A DNA stretch of 56,800 nucleotides, taken from contig CAMCRP010000015.1 of assembly GCA_945877315.1 (NCBI GenBank), positions 1-56,800 of the forward strand. Reading direction: 5' to 3'. Under the pieces are notes generated by a model. That model ran no database searches and was not told the DNA's origin. It saw only the letters and a program-made list of their open reading frames with translations. Shown one piece after another: positions 28,125 to 35,941 of the stretch (its first letter is position 1; every line of letters starts with the position of its first letter). The stretch is from an uncultured Ruminococcus sp. (lineage in GTDB: Bacteria > Bacillota > Clostridia > Oscillospirales > Ruminococcaceae). Made by a program: the position numbers and the translations under genes.

Positions 28125-29093
28125 TTAGTCCATGTATTTGCTGAGCAGACGGCGGATAAGAGCGTTGCAGACGAGCATTACTATGAACAATACAAAGCAT
28201 ATTGCCGAAGCGTAGCCCATCTCATAACGGATATATCCGTAATCGAATGCGTGAGTCATAATGGTGTGAACCTTGTAGTCTGTGGACGGGAAACCTGCCA
28301 GCTGTCTGCCCACAAGGTCTGCGGTAAAGGCTGTAACGATCTGCTGAACAGCGGCGAACATAAGCTGAGGTCCCATGGAAGGGATAGTTATGTAGATAAG
28401 CTCCTGCCATCTGTTCTTGATGCCCTCAATAGCGCCTGCCTCGTACATTGACTTGTCAATGCCCTGGAAACCTGCACGGAGAGCCAGGAAGCCTGCGCCC
28501 ATGGAGAGCCACAGCTGAACGATAATAACGCAGGGAAGAACATAGTTAGCGTCGGTCAGCCACTGAATAGCTGTGTTTGTGATACCGAGCTCCATAAGAG
28601 CGGCGTTTGCGTAGCCGTAGGTATCACCGCTGAATATGAGCTGCCATACGAAGTAGATGTTGCCCGCCATTGAAGGAGCGTAGAACACCAGCGTAAAGAG
28701 CGTTTTCAGCGCGGGATGAAGCTCGTTGATGAGCCATGCCAGCAGGAAGCTCAGGAAATAGCTGAGCGGTCCTGTGAAGATAGCGAAGATGATAGTGGTT
28801 CTGATAGCGATTACGAAAACGTCGTCCTCGAGGAACAGCGTATAGAAATTCTGAAATCCGATCCACTTTGGGAAATGCGCCATATCAAAGCTTGTGAAGC
28901 CGATAGGCAGCGACATTATAACCGGAATAACTGTGAACACTAAAAACAGCAGCATAAACGGCGCAAGCATTGCATAACAAAGCCAATTGCGCTTCATTTC
29001 ATGGCGAGTGTAAGCCCAGCGTTCCTTGAAATCCATTTTTCTCTCGGAAGGAAGCAGAATTTCCTTCTTCGGAGCCTGGGAATTAGATGCCAA
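28125..29093 (-). CDS. ABC sugar permease, MalF type (second pair)
   Basis: 322 aa, TTG start at 29093 following GGAGGGG. Six TM helices with the EAA loop YEAGAIEGIKNRWQELIYITIP. It lies 20 bp after the solute-binding-protein gene, so it is the natural membrane partner of that protein. Confidence 0.9.
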   Translation of the reverse strand: MASNSQAPKKEILLPSERKMDFKERWAYTRHEMKRNWLCYAMLAPFMLLFLVFTVIPVIMSLPIGFTSFDMAHFPKWIGFQNFYTLFLEDDVFVIAIRTTIIFAIFTGPLSYFLSFLLAWLINELHPALKTLFTLVFYAPSMAGNIYFVWQLIFSGDTYGYANAALMELGITNTAIQWLTDANYVLPCVIIVQLWLSMGAGFLALRAGFQGIDKSMYEAGAIEGIKNRWQELIYITIPSMGPQLMFAAVQQIVTAFTADLVGRQLAGFPSTDYKVHTIMTHAFDYGYIRYEMGYASAICFVLFIVMLVCNALIRRLLSKYMD

Positions 29094-29113
29094 AATAACC
29101 CCTCCTGACCAAA

Positions 29114-32029
29114 TTAATCTTCAAGTCCGAGATTTTCACGTTTTCTCGTGATTTCGGCGTTGATGTCCTTATTGTAGAGCCTGAGAGTTTCTCTGGGATT
29201 CTCGGCGTCGTTTACGCATGTTCTGAATGCGTTCATAATACTTCTTGTTACAACATAGGACGAAGGCGTGATAGGAATTTCTTTAAGCTCATCCATCTGC
29301 GCCATGATCTTATCGAGATCCTTTTTGGACCAGTTGAGCTTTTCAAGAGCTTCCAGATTAGCGGAATCAAATCTTCCGAGAGGGCCCATAACACCCTCAA
29401 CGTTCTGACCATAAGCGATCATAACATCGGTGGAAGTGAACCACTTGATGAATTCCCAAGCAGCGTCAACATTGCGGCAGTCCTTGAGGATAACTGCGCC
29501 CGAGCCGCCCGAGTTTGCAGCGTGGGAAACGGAACCGTCCGCCTGTCTTGTACCGGGAACGGAGGTGAAATCCCACAAGCCCTTTATTTCGGGAGCAGCA
29601 ACGTTCAGCTGATTGTAGAATGTGTTGTAGTTCTGGATAACGATAGGAGCCTCACCTGTTCTGAAACGTGTGAAGGCGTCGTACTGCTGGTCGAAGTTGT
29701 AGGTTGTGTAGAACTTTACCCACTGCTCGAAAGCATCTACCGCTGCCTGAGATTCAAAGGTAGTTTCGGTCTGCTTGTCATTATAATAGGTAATGCCCCT
29801 CTGGAGCGTCAGCAGAGCGAAGGTGTGACCAGGCTCGGTGGACGCTGCAACTGCGTTACCGTTTACATTGACGGGGAGCACAAGACCCGGCATGAGATAA
29901 GCTCTCTGTATAGCGGGGAGCATATCTATGAGATCCTCCCAGGTTTCGGGGGGCTCGGTGATACCGATACCCGCAAGAACGTCGGTACGGTAGAACATCA
30001 TGGGGAATGTTCTGGAAATTGGGATACCGTAGGCGGTGCCGTCATAGGTGTAATGCACCATAGCCTCTTCCTGGAATCTGTCCACAACCTCGTCAAATCC
30101 GTCCATGTCATTCAGAGGAACGATAAGGTCACGGATCGCAAGGTTTATAGGGAATTCGCCGCCGCAGAAGAGGGAAACGTCGGGTCCCTTGCCTGCCATA
30201 ACGGCTTCCATGATACTTCCCTGAACCAGGTTAATGGAAACGTCGATGTTATATTCGGGAATGAACTGAGAGTCAACCAGCTCCTTAACAACTACTGTCT
30301 GGTCACGTCCCAGACCTACCCAAACATTTATGGAATTCTGAGAAAGGTCGGAAAGAACGGTGTAATCCTCGAAGAAGGAGCCGAAGAAGGACTTCGTGCT
30401 AAAGCTCATTGCCGAGAAGATATTTTCCTTGCAGGACTTAAACTCCTTATCAGCGGGAGCAAGCTCAAAATAGTCGATCTGCAGGGGCTGAGTTCTGTAC
30501 TGACGCATCCAGGAGGAAACGGAGGCAACGTTGTCCTTGATAGAGCCGATAAGCTGCGGTATCTTAGACTTTTTCTCGATACATCTGTCCAGAACGATAG
30601 CAAGACGCTCAAGTGCGGCAGCCTCAGAACCGCCCTGATTGGACAGGGACTCGATCTTGTCCTTTTCCTCGTAAAGAGCGTCCCTCAGTCTGATAAACTC
30701 GGGGAGCAGCTCGGGAATTTCCTTGTCAACATTATAATCGGTATACTTATCGGGGTTGGGACCCGTAACCATCAGTATTTTTCGGTAATACTGGTTGATG
30801 TCGTAAACGATAGAGTCAAGACGGCGCATGGAGTCACCGATCTCGCCGGGGATAACCTCCATAGTCAGCTCATGCTTGCCCTTTGTAAGGTAAACGTAGG
30901 AAGGATCGCCGTTTTCGTCCTCGGGATATACGCAGGACCAGTCTGCATCGTAGTAGAACTTTACCTGGCTAAAGGTTTCATTGGGCACTTCCCCGTCGAT
31001 GAAAATACGGCGGTTGGAGTACATTCCTCGCATGGAATTCTGACGTGCCTTTATACCCAGCTTATAGTAGCCGTCTGCGGGAACGTCAATATCCCATGTG
31101 ATAGCCTGACCTGCGCTGTCCCATGTGCCCTCACCGATGGTGTTGAAACGCTGCTTGGTGGGGTGTGAAGGAGAAGTCAGGTAGCTGCTTCGGTCATATG
31201 TAGGATAAAGCGTCTGAGCGGTCTTATAAGCGGCGTGTTCGCCTTCAACGTAGATAACGTCTGCGCCTGCATTTTTGGCAAGGTCGGCGTCGGACGGCTT
31301 TGTGTATTCCGCAAATCCCTCGGAATTTACCAAACAAACGTCCGCAATAGCAACGCTAGCCTTGTAGGAATCGAAGGTGATAGTATGCTTGCCCTCGTCG
31401 AAATAGAAGAAAAGGGAGTCATTGAACAGTCCGTCAACATCTCTTAGGGTAACGGTTGTCCACTGAGGAGCTTCGACCTGCGGAGGACGAACCTCGTTAT
31501 CCTTTGAGTCGGTCTTGATGGGGTACGCATTTACCCATGTTCGGGGGAATGCAGCACGGGTAGCGGTGTCATAGGGAGATTCGCCGTCAAGCAGGACGGA
31601 CATTTCCGTGGTAGTGTTACCGCCCGTGATAGGCATAAAGGTAACCTCCAGATTATATGCGCCCGCTGTTTTTACGTCTATCTCGTATGTGACCTTACCC
31701 TCCTGATTGGACCAGACAAGCACGTTGTCCTTGCCCTCATAGGAAGTGACCTCATACTCCGTTTCTTCGGAAGCCTCCTTGAAGGCTGCGGGAACGGCTT
31801 CGGCGGGACGGGGCTTGTCAGCTATTTCGTCATAGTATTCACTGTAGGTCTTTTGCTTGGAAAATCCTGCTTCAGCTTCGGCAGCTTCGGTGCTGTTATC
31901 AGCGGCGGCTGTGCTTGATCCGTCCGATTCGGTTTCATCAGCGAACGCTGCGAGCGGGAACGCCGTGCAGATCATAGCAAGTGCGGCGGCAGAAGCCAGC
32001 AATCTTTTCCGGTTGGATTTTTTAGACAC
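29114..32029 (-). CDS. Solute-binding protein with two N-terminal CBM-like domains
   Basis: 971 aa, GTG start at 32029 seven bases after AGGTGG. A Sec signal peptide occupies about residues 1-31 (SAAALAMICTAFPLAAFA); no acceptable lipobox is present. Two galactose-binding-like (CBM6/35-type) domains are visible at about residues 85-240 and 255-405. The second opens with YVEGEHAAY and includes GQAITWDIDVPADGYYKLGI. A helical linker follows, then a family-1 sugar-binding domain (about 555-900) with MAGKGPDVSLFCGGEFP. It is the first gene of the locus and captures the oligosaccharide. Without a lipid anchor it must be held in some other way, perhaps by its partners. Confidence 0.85.
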   Translation of the reverse strand: MSKKSNRKRLLASAAALAMICTAFPLAAFADETESDGSSTAAADNSTEAAEAEAGFSKQKTYSEYYDEIADKPRPAEAVPAAFKEASEETEYEVTSYEGKDNVLVWSNQEGKVTYEIDVKTAGAYNLEVTFMPITGGNTTTEMSVLLDGESPYDTATRAAFPRTWVNAYPIKTDSKDNEVRPPQVEAPQWTTVTLRDVDGLFNDSLFFYFDEGKHTITFDSYKASVAIADVCLVNSEGFAEYTKPSDADLAKNAGADVIYVEGEHAAYKTAQTLYPTYDRSSYLTSPSHPTKQRFNTIGEGTWDSAGQAITWDIDVPADGYYKLGIKARQNSMRGMYSNRRIFIDGEVPNETFSQVKFYYDADWSCVYPEDENGDPSYVYLTKGKHELTMEVIPGEIGDSMRRLDSIVYDINQYYRKILMVTGPNPDKYTDYNVDKEIPELLPEFIRLRDALYEEKDKIESLSNQGGSEAAALERLAIVLDRCIEKKSKIPQLIGSIKDNVASVSSWMRQYRTQPLQIDYFELAPADKEFKSCKENIFSAMSFSTKSFFGSFFEDYTVLSDLSQNSINVWVGLGRDQTVVVKELVDSQFIPEYNIDVSINLVQGSIMEAVMAGKGPDVSLFCGGEFPINLAIRDLIVPLNDMDGFDEVVDRFQEEAMVHYTYDGTAYGIPISRTFPMMFYRTDVLAGIGITEPPETWEDLIDMLPAIQRAYLMPGLVLPVNVNGNAVAASTEPGHTFALLTLQRGITYYNDKQTETTFESQAAVDAFEQWVKFYTTYNFDQQYDAFTRFRTGEAPIVIQNYNTFYNQLNVAAPEIKGLWDFTSVPGTRQADGSVSHAANSGGSGAVILKDCRNVDAAWEFIKWFTSTDVMIAYGQNVEGVMGPLGRFDSANLEALEKLNWSKKDLDKIMAQMDELKEIPITPSSYVVTRSIMNAFRTCVNDAENPRETLRLYNKDINAEITRKRENLGLED

Positions 32030-32306
32030 TTAATGACCACCTTTCTATAGGTAATACCGATTTTTTTGTGATAAACGAATGAAAAATCGGGAAATAGAGT
32101 CCTTACGCCGTGAAACGACACATTTCAAGCGGAAAAATAGCACCCATACTGCGGCAATTATCGAGAAACAGCGTATCACTCCGAACTAAGAAACGCCGTA
32201 GAATCCCCCCGACTGCTTAGCAATATGAATGGCTTTGTTGAAAATGTATAATTCACTATCTGTATTAACGTCATTTTGACTAATAACGCATAAGTATCTT
32301 ATATAT

Positions 32307-32335
32307 ATTATATCAATTTCACTAACTTTTGTCAA
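32307..32335 (-). promoter_or_regulatory. Promoter of the glycan locus
   Basis: On the minus strand TTGACA, 17-bp spacer, TATAAT: a full consensus SigA promoter. Transcription should start near 32300, leaving a leader of about 270 nt before the GTG at 32029. I see no recognisable riboswitch in that leader. Confidence 0.85.
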
Positions 32336-32341
32336 GAAAAC

Positions 32342-32353
32342 TCAAACGTTTAA
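32342..32353. promoter_or_regulatory. Palindrome upstream of the -35 box
   Basis: TCAAACGTTTAA is centred on CG like LacI-family operators and lies 6 bp upstream of the glycan-locus -35. It could bind a sugar-responsive regulator. A LacI-family gene is not present in the window. Confidence 0.4.
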
Positions 32354-32455
32354 GTAAGAAATATGGGCATTCTGTGATGATTTCGTCACGTTTAACAAAA
32401 AAATAAGTGAGATTATATTGAAACTGCCAAGTTAAATGCGAAAAGCCTTTAGTTT

Positions 32456-32650
32456 AGTGTGAAAAGCGGAAAGTGAAAAGTGGAATTATAGGAAACCTGC
32501 AACCAAGGAAAAAACTGATTAATGGATATTCCCCCGCCTTCGGAGGGGGAACCCCTTTTTAATTGGCGATTTCCTATCACAAATTTCGCTCGAAAAATGT
32601 TTATTAAGGCGTTTATAATAACTCCACTTTCCACTTTTCACTTTTCACAT
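32456..32650. repeat. Heptad inverted repeat, copy 4, with internal hairpin
   Basis: Arms at 32456-32488 and 32618-32650 of GTGAAAA/GTGGAAA heptads. The 130-bp interior holds a TTCCCCC...GGGGGAA hairpin around CCTTCGG (about 32528-32551), similar to one beside the copy at 56.7 kb. No ORF. Confidence 0.8.
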
Positions 32651-32705
32651 TTACTGAAAGCTTTTCACATTTAACTCAAAGCTTTTCAGATCAAAGAAAA
32701 AGAAA

Positions 32706-32735
32706 ACCCCCGTCCGCTCTGCATACGGACGGGGG
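32706..32735 (-). terminator. Terminator of the surface-protein gene
   Basis: On the minus strand CCCCCGTCCG / CGGACGGGGG with a 9-10 nt loop, followed by TTTTCTTTTTCTTT. It lies about 55 bp after the stop at 32790. Confidence 0.93.
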
Positions 32736-32789
32736 CCTTTATATGATGTTAGAAAACGTAAGTAATCTAAATCAGGTGAGGGCTATGAA

Positions 32790-34745
32790 TTAGCCTCTCT
32801 TCTTAGCAACGATTGCAGCAGCAGCCAGAGCAACAGGGATAACTGCGAGAGCTACAGGAGCGTTACCGGTTGTAGGGTTAGTTACAGGAGCAACAGTAGC
32901 GGGAGCTTCTGTTACAACAGGAGCCTCTGTTACAGGAGCCTCTGTGATAATATCAGCGGGCTCTGTATCAACGGGAGTATCGTCGATAACTGTGGAGTCA
33001 TCGTCAGCACCCTGAGAAGGAGCAACGTCCTCAGCATCAGCAGTCTGCTCGGGAACTGTTACTGTGCAGGATACCCACTCAACATTCTGAGTAGAGAGGA
33101 TTTCCATAGTGTGGAGAACTACAGAAGCATCATAGAATCTGCCCTCAGTGAGCTCATCCCAATCAAATGTGATTGTGTTTGTGCCCCAATCAACGAGGTT
33201 GGACTGAGAGAACTGCTTGGAGAAATCTCTGTTCAGAACGATTGCGCCGGTGAACATGGACTCGCCCCAAACCTCGTAGTCTTCCTTAACAGACTCAGTG
33301 TTGTAATGGTTATTATATGCAACATCTGCATTCTTGCCGCCGATTACGTTATTAACGTAATCCATCCAACCATAGTTCCAAGCTCTGTATGTTGCATCAT
33401 CGAAGTTATCCTTAGCTGTAAATGTGAGTGTAACACCCTCATTGTCAGCGATAGCGTCAGCGATGATTCTCAGTGCATCGGGCTTCCAAGCTCCGATGTC
33501 GCCAGCCAGTGTCTTAACAACCTTGTTGTCGATGATAACGCCGGACCTAACACCGATCTTGTTGGACTCGAACTTTGTGAACAGAGTTTCAGCAGTAACA
33601 ACATTTTTGTCAGCGATCTGAACGCCAACAGTGCTTACGCCGAGAGAATTCTTGTATGCGTCAACGATTGTCTGGAGCTTCTCAACGATAGTAACGATGG
33701 AGAGAGAAGTTTCAGCAGCATACTTAGCAGGAATCAGACCCTTGAGCTTAGCAGCACTCTGCTCGAGAACCAGAACGTCAGCGATCTTAGCTTCGATGCT
33801 CTTGATACCAGCTGTATTGGTAGCACCTGTGGAGTGACCGATTACCTTAGCAGCATCAGCAGCAGATGTAACTGTCTTGAAGCCTTCCTTTGTGAGCAGA
33901 GCGTTCAGCTCAGCAAGACCCTTATCAGCTTCAAACTTAGCAGCCTCATAAGCAGCGATTGCACCCTGAGCCTGGAGAGCAAGCTTCAGGTTAGCAGCAG
34001 CAGCCATGTACTCAGTGTTATCAACAGCGTAAACGTCAACGTTTGTAAGGCCCTTGATAGAAGCTGTTACTTTGTTCTTGTATCCGCTGATGGAGTTCAG
34101 ACCATCAAGTGTGAACTTCTTGTAAACAGGGAACTTAGCTGTAACAACGATCTTCTCGATAACGGTTGTGTCGAGCTTATCATCTCTGTCGCCTTTTGTA
34201 GTAGTAGTCCAGCCCTTAGTAGCATCATAAGTACCAACTACAGGGTAAATCTTAGCACCAGCAGAAGTTGTGGTAGCGTAAGCCTGGTTGAAGGTGTTGA
34301 ACTTGTCGAGGTAGATGGACTGCTTTGTAGCAGCAACGTTAGAGTTAGCCAGAGCAGGAATGTTCAGAGTAGAACCGGACCAGTTGAAGAGGTTCCAGTC
34401 GAGGAAGTTTACATCGTTCCAAGTGGTGTTGTAAATAACAGTCTGCTTAGCAGTACCCTTAGCACCCTCAACCTCTACCTTAACTTCCTTAGCACCATTC
34501 AGGTTGAAATCTCCGGAAGTATCAGCAAATGTAAGAGCCAGGTTGCCGCCCTTTTCGTAGATGTCCTTGTCTACGATGTAGGTGTTATCAAATGTGAACT
34601 GTACGGTTGCGAAGAACTCAGCTTCCTTAGTCAGGTCAACGGTGTACTCACCGGGGCCGGGGATAGAAGCGGAAGCAGATGTAGCCATTGCAGATACGGC
34701 CAGTGCGCCAGCCATTGCGCCAGCGAATGTCTTTTTCATGTTCAT
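32790..34745 (-). CDS. Cell-surface protein with sortase-type C-terminus
   Basis: 651 aa. Signal peptide about residues 1-27 (MNMKKTFAGAMAGALAVSAM). The large extracellular region has no family I recognise. A Thr/Pro/Val-rich stalk of about 70 residues follows (repeats of TEAPV and APVT). The C-terminus reads NPTTGNAPVALAVIPVALAA followed by a few residues ending KKRG: an NPxTG-like motif, a hydrophobic helix and a positive tail, as in sortase substrates. Codon choice is strongly biased and repetitive, which fits very high expression. It has its own promoter and terminator. An adhesin or other abundant wall protein is likely; S-layer function is possible. Confidence 0.8.
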   Translation of the reverse strand: MNMKKTFAGAMAGALAVSAMATSASASIPGPGEYTVDLTKEAEFFATVQFTFDNTYIVDKDIYEKGGNLALTFADTSGDFNLNGAKEVKVEVEGAKGTAKQTVIYNTTWNDVNFLDWNLFNWSGSTLNIPALANSNVAATKQSIYLDKFNTFNQAYATTTSAGAKIYPVVGTYDATKGWTTTTKGDRDDKLDTTVIEKIVVTAKFPVYKKFTLDGLNSISGYKNKVTASIKGLTNVDVYAVDNTEYMAAAANLKLALQAQGAIAAYEAAKFEADKGLAELNALLTKEGFKTVTSAADAAKVIGHSTGATNTAGIKSIEAKIADVLVLEQSAAKLKGLIPAKYAAETSLSIVTIVEKLQTIVDAYKNSLGVSTVGVQIADKNVVTAETLFTKFESNKIGVRSGVIIDNKVVKTLAGDIGAWKPDALRIIADAIADNEGVTLTFTAKDNFDDATYRAWNYGWMDYVNNVIGGKNADVAYNNHYNTESVKEDYEVWGESMFTGAIVLNRDFSKQFSQSNLVDWGTNTITFDWDELTEGRFYDASVVLHTMEILSTQNVEWVSCTVTVPEQTADAEDVAPSQGADDDSTVIDDTPVDTEPADIITEAPVTEAPVVTEAPATVAPVTNPTTGNAPVALAVIPVALAAAAIVAKKRG

Positions 34746-34877
34746 GAAAAAATCCTCCTTGTTTTGTTTCTTGTTTTTATTTATTTATTTCCAAATTTAA
34801 ATGGAAATCAATAATGAATATGTAAGCTGCGTCAGGCTTAGACTTATACGTTTTCGCCTTACTTAGATTACGCTATT

Positions 34878-34906
34878 ATTCTAACACGTAAATCCAAAAG
34901 TGTCAA
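34878..34906 (-). promoter_or_regulatory. Promoter of the surface-protein gene
   Basis: On the minus strand TTGACA, 17-bp spacer, TAGAAT. The leader is about 125 nt. GGAGG stands 8-9 bases before the ATG at 34745. Confidence 0.8.
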
Positions 34907-35156
34907 TCAGCAATTATGACAAAATTAAAATATCTTTTCTGTTTAAATAGAGTACAAATCACTAACTTGTGCAATTTTTTGCAGGAAAATTCATTCTGTC
35001 GGTAACAATTTGATTACAAGGGCTGTTTTTTCTTTATCGGTTTGTAACTGTTCGCTCCGCCTTTTTGGATGTGTTCAAAGCAGGAAATTTGCTTTTTCGG
35101 CTTGTGAATACACAAATATATTCGAAAATTTATTTGTCATAAACGATATAAAACCA

Positions 35157-35185
35157 TTGACAAAACCGCTTTTTCGGTATATAAT
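35157..35185 (+). promoter_or_regulatory. Consensus promoter of the type III toxin-antitoxin locus
   Basis: TTGACA (35157-35162), exactly 17 bp, TATAAT (35180-35185): both hexamers perfect. Transcription would start about 14 bp before the first antitoxin repeat. From 34907 to 35156 I see nothing beyond AT-rich intergenic DNA. Confidence 0.9.
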
Positions 35186-35191
35186 ATAAGT

Positions 35192-35316
35192 ACGGTGATA
35201 CCGTAAACATCGGGAGAGTCGCTGCCGTTTAAGTGCGAAGGTTTAACATCGGGAGAGTCGCTGCCGTTTAAGTGCGAATATTTAACTTCAAGGCGGATTT
35301 TTATCCGCCTTTTCTT
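35192..35316 (+). ncRNA. Type III antitoxin RNA with two 39-nt repeats (ToxI/CptI-like)
   Basis: Two direct repeats of 39 nt lie head to tail at 35206-35244 and 35245-35283; they differ only at two or three bases near the end. Each repeat can form an H-type pseudoknot: CGG pairs with CCG 14 nt later, and UCGC pairs across it with GCGA. Pseudoknotted tandem repeats that are cut by, and then inhibit, the toxin are the hallmark of type III systems. Two repeats of about 40 nt are closest to the CptI type. The RNA is bounded by a consensus promoter and an intrinsic terminator, exactly the ToxIN layout. Its exact 5' end is inferred. Confidence 0.82.
35290..35316 (+). terminator. Terminator between antitoxin repeats and toxin
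   Basis: AAGGCGGAT / ATCCGCCTT with a TTTT loop, then TTCTTTT. In type III systems this partial terminator sets a high antitoxin-to-toxin-mRNA ratio. Confidence 0.92.
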
Positions 35317-35330
35317 TTAGGGGTGGATTT

Positions 35331-35915
35331 GTGAATAACATTAAACTGTACGGCGTAACCGACCAATATATAGATTTTTTGAGGAGCGACGCCAAACTTC
35401 GCCACGTTTTCGATAATAAGGAGTGCGACAGAACACATCTGCGCAAGTATCTTGGAGCTGTTTTTGAATCAAACGGTTTTTAGTATTATATTCCTCTTTC
35501 ATCTCCGAAAAGCAGTGATTATTTCATCGACAAGGACGGAAACAAGGTCATTCGCAGGTCAATACCTTCCATTATAAGAATCACAGTCAGAAAAAAATCT
35601 GCCGATAAATTGATAGGTACATTAAAAATCAGCAATATGATACCCGTTCCGAAAAGCGAGCTTATTCCCTATGACATTTCATCTGAAACTGATATTTACT
35701 ATAAAAAGATAGTTACAGATGAAATGATATTCATAAGAAAAAATGCTCAAAAGATATTGGACAGCGCAAAGCTTGTATATACGCAGAAATGCCGTGAAGA
35801 TAATAAACGTTCTACAGATAATGCAGATAATTTCCCGAAATATCTGGATTCTGTCCTGCCTTTTCAATATGCGGAAGAAAAATGTATGGAATATCAAAAA
35901 TGTGCGGTGTTGTAA
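35331..35915 (+). pseudogene. ToxN/AbiQ-like type III toxin interrupted by TAG
   Basis: One continuous frame of 194 sense/stop codons, from a GTG at 35331 four bases after AGGGGTGG, with a single internal TAG at 35481-35483 (codon 51). The conceptual product starts NNIKLYGVTDQYIDFLR, continues LRKYLGAVFESNGF-stop-YYIPLSSPK, then ISNMIPVPKSELIPYDIS and DEMIFIRKNAQKILDSA. These match ToxN/AbiQ landmarks: N-terminal Y-x-x-Y, the active-site SSPK (here codons 57-60), NMIPV and the FIR helix. ToxN is an endoribonuclease that aborts phage infection. Family members often have Lys where the TAG sits, so one AAG-to-TAG change could explain it. Alternatives are a sequencing error or suppression. The terminator overlaps the stop. 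Confidence 0.85.
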
Positions 35916-35940
35916 CATTATACATCACCGCACATTCTTT
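35901..35940 (+). terminator. Terminator of the toxin gene
   Basis: TGTGCGGTG / CACCGCACA stem followed by TTCTTTTTT. The first arm lies within the last codons of the toxin frame. It separates the toxin from convergent argF. Confidence 0.9.
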
Positions 35941-35941
35941 T

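Noticed and set aside
29522-31168. 548-codon open frame opposite the solute-binding-protein gene
   Set aside because: No ribosome site or recognisable domain; explained by codon bias of the real gene on the other strand.
33111-34814. 567-codon open frame on the plus strand opposite the surface-protein gene
   Set aside because: It is a mirror of the strong codon bias on the minus strand, with no ribosome site. The product is a compositionally odd Ser/Val/Cys/Asn-rich string.
35206-35283. Two direct repeats considered as a minimal CRISPR array
   Set aside because: The units are contiguous with no spacer between them and no cas genes are near. The layout fits a type III antitoxin RNA.
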